Assembly: GCF_022900255.1 (NCBI RefSeq)
Contig: NZ_JALIRM010000001.1
Coordinates: 62,001 to 126,000, forward strand
Origin: Lederbergia wuyishanensis
GTDB lineage: Bacteria; Bacillota; Bacilli; Bacillales; Bacillaceae_C
DNA: 64,000 nt
Direction: 5' to 3'
Below the pieces are notes generated by a model. It saw only the letters and a program-made list of their open reading frames with translations, was not told where the DNA came from and ran no database searches. Made by a program: the position numbers and the translations under genes. Position 1 is the stretch's first letter. The number at the start of each line of letters is the position of its first letter. This document shows positions 62,501 to 64,000 of this stretch, piece by piece.

Positions 62501-63258
62501 GAAATAAAATCGAAAGTGAATCTGAGCATAGGGAAGAAGTAGTGTCACGACTTTCATGGGAATATGCCTATCCTCAAGCAACAAAAAGGATGTCAAAGCA
62601 ATCTGTATCCGAGATGAAAAGAATGTTTGAAATTAGAGATGAGGCAAGTGGAACACAAATCATTCAAAAGAAATCTACTCAGCAGTATGATCGACCAAAA
62701 TTTATGATGGAGCGTGGTATTCTATCTCCAACGGAAAGGGGAACCGCCATGCATACTGTTATGCAGCATATACCGCTTAACGAGCAGCCAACATCATTTT
62801 CCGTGGAAATGGTTTTAGAGGAATTAATAGAAAAAGAAATTATTACAATTGAACAGGCTGAAGTAATTTCTAGTGAGGAAATTGTCCAATTTTTTGAAAG
62901 TAATATAGGCAAAAGAATGATTTCTGCTATAAAAATTCATCGAGAAGTACCCTTTACAATGGGGGTTCCGGCGAAGGAAGTTTATTCCGATTGGGACGGA
63001 TTTGATGAAAATGTCCTTGTTCAAGGAATTATAGACTGTATTATTGAAGAGCAAGACGGGGTTATTCTACTTGACTATAAGACAGATGTTATCCAAGGTA
63101 GGTATCCAAATGGGGTTCAGCAAGCTAAAACAATACTGTCTAGACGTTATGAAACCCAATTAAATCTTTACGAAAGAGCAATTTCCGAAATATGGGGTAA
63201 ACCGGTTATCGGAAAATATTTATATTTCTTTGATAGTGGGGAGTTTTTGAATCTTTAA
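59509..63258 (+). CDS. addA: ATP-dependent helicase/nuclease subunit AddA
   Basis: AddA is a UvrD-like 3'-5' helicase with a C-terminal nuclease domain, partner of AddB. The 1249 residues show Walker A [20 protein letters not shown] near 27-46, motif II [10 protein letters not shown] near 410, motif VI region [16 protein letters not shown] near 882, and the nuclease motif [14 protein letters not shown] near 1186. The TTG at 59509 lies 8 nt after GGGGAGG and inside addB, so translation is coupled. sbcD and sbcC, which I recall following addA in B. subtilis, are not present. Confidence 0.96.
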   Translation: [1249 protein letters not shown]

Positions 63259-63349
63259 AGAAAAGCGAAAGCACCTTACTTATTGACGAAATTGTAATCT
63301 AGTTTATTTTAGTAGACTATTTTTATTTGTAGTATGTCTATAATAAATG

Positions 63350-63378
63350 AAAGGCTGACCAAATTTGGTTCAGCCTTT
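63350..63378. terminator. Bidirectional terminator between addA and gerPF
   Basis: AAAGGCTGA pairs with TCAGCCTTT (63350-63358 with 63370-63378) around an 11-nt loop that itself pairs. It lies between convergent genes and touches the gerPF stop. The gap 63259-63349 holds nothing recognised. Confidence 0.7.
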
Positions 63379-63595
63379 AATTATTTCCAATTGTTGGTTG
63401 GTCAACTAAGTTTGAATCAACTGTTGGATTTACACTAGCTCCATTTAGAGTTATGATAAACCCGCCTGTATTACCAGATCCCGATCCTTCACTTGTCTTT
63501 GAAGCGCTTTTCGGAGAAATAACTGCGGAATCCCCAAAATGAACAACCCCACCACCAACATTAACAATTTGAACTGGCCCTACTATGGCTGGCAT
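63377..63595 (-). CDS. gerPF: Spore germination protein GerPF
   Basis: This 72-residue protein begins MPAIVGPVQIVNVGGGVVHF and has a Ser/Gly-rich centre (KTSEGSGSGNTGGF). It ends with a GNN tail, as in GerPF/GerPA of Bacillus. GerP proteins sit in the spore coat and help germinants reach the inner receptors. The ATG follows GAAGGGACTG. It is 4 nt after gerPE, so the two belong to one gerP operon, normally read late in the mother cell. Confidence 0.92.
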   Translation of the reverse strand: MPAIVGPVQIVNVGGGVVHFGDSAVISPKSASKTSEGSGSGNTGGFIITLNGASVNPTVDSNLVDQPTIGNN

Positions 63596-63599
63596 AAAA

Positions 63600-64000
63600 T
63601 CAGTCCCTTCGTAACTCTACTCTTGTTCTAGGGCGGATTGCTCGATCTGAAAGCTGCCGTATATGGTCTACCTTTGCCTCCGAATAAACGTGTTCTGTAT
63701 TTCCAATTTGAACCATACCTGAAGTAGAAATCCCTTTTATGGAAATCCTCCCTACACATATATTTGGTTTTTCATGATATTTCCTAGTAAATGGTGGGGG
63801 AAAGGCGAATGGTGGAATGGGTATATTTTCTGAAAAAATACGAGGCTGGTAGTTTGCTTCCTTCCCAAAATATAATTCTTGTTGTCTTTGGACTGCAAGA
63901 GCTTGTGTTGAAGGACGTAAAAATACAGTATCCCCTATTTCCAATACCCCGTTTGAAAGAATACTATATACCAGTATATGCTGCACAACGGAATTTCGTC
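63600..64000 (-). CDS. gerPE: Spore germination protein GerPE, 5' end outside the window
   Basis: At least 133 codons are visible; the frame stays open to the right edge, reading RNSVVQHILVYSILSNGVLE at the edge. The text then has IGDTVFLRPSTQALAVQRQQ and a C-terminal ISIKGISTSGMVQIGNTEHV, matching GerPE. A GTG at 63986 is in frame but is probably internal, because family members have a few more residues (an SVV motif) before it. It precedes gerPF in the spore-coat gerP operon. The rest of that operon (gerPD to gerPA) would lie beyond 64000. Confidence 0.88.
   Translation of the reverse strand, partial: RNSVVQHILVYSILSNGVLEIGDTVFLRPSTQALAVQRQQELYFGKEANYQPRIFSENIPIPPFAFPPPFTRKYHEKPNICVGRISIKGISTSGMVQIGNTEHVYSEAKVDHIRQLSDRAIRPRTRVELRRD

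Overview
The window is a low-GC Gram-positive chromosome segment from a Bacillus-type endospore former (Bacillaceae). Four things support this: gene order matching the Bacillus subtilis trpP-hit-ecs-hem-yhg-yhf-comK-yhj-add-gerP region, spore-coat germination genes (gerPE, gerPF), a bacillithiol-dependent FosB, and the competence master regulator ComK. No rRNA, tRNA, CRISPR array or intact insertion sequence was seen. Several start codons are GTG or TTG behind strong Shine-Dalgarno sequences, as is usual for the group.

Layout. 1-5.3 kb: 5' end of trpP with a TRAP-type leader, hit, ecsAB, an M20 amidohydrolase and the haem monooxygenase hmoB. 5.5-12 kb: coproporphyrin-pathway genes hemEHY, then the TetR regulator yhgD and the large membrane protein yhgE, both preceded by the same kind of dyad. 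12-14.5 kb: a Sco-type copper chaperone, a DHA2 MFS exporter and a small membrane protein. 14.6-31 kb: an accessory stretch of short single-domain genes, including six GNAT acetyltransferases, MazG, Nudix, two methyltransferases, a nucleotidyltransferase, FosB, a HIT protein, a kinase-like protein and an AAC(6')-like protein. It is interspersed with gene relics and a 51-bp tandem repeat.

31-38.4 kb returns to the conserved backbone: yhfH, yhfI, lplJ, an enoyl-CoA hydratase, azlCD, the membrane metalloprotease yhfN, an IDEAL-domain protein and comK. 38.5-44.6 kb is the most striking unit. It is one operon of a LacI regulator, a nucleoside hydrolase, an ECF transporter S component, EcfT, two ECF ATPases and a ribokinase. 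It reads as a self-contained, regulated nucleoside uptake and ribose-salvage system. Twin LacI palindromes lie just downstream of its promoter, a hairpin sits between the S and T genes, and the second ATPase has a non-canonical signature motif.

45-55 kb: yhjD and a YuxL-like peptidase. These are followed by a glycoside cluster (GH78 rhamnosidase, Gfo/Idh/MocA oxidoreductase, sugar isomerase/epimerase-like TIM barrel, GH3 glucosidase) ending in a decayed esterase gene. 55-64 kb: yhjE, the recombination nuclease-helicase genes addB and addA, and convergent gerPF/gerPE at the right edge. Relative to the B. subtilis order as I recall it, ecsC, serC, pbpF and sbcDC are absent from their usual positions.
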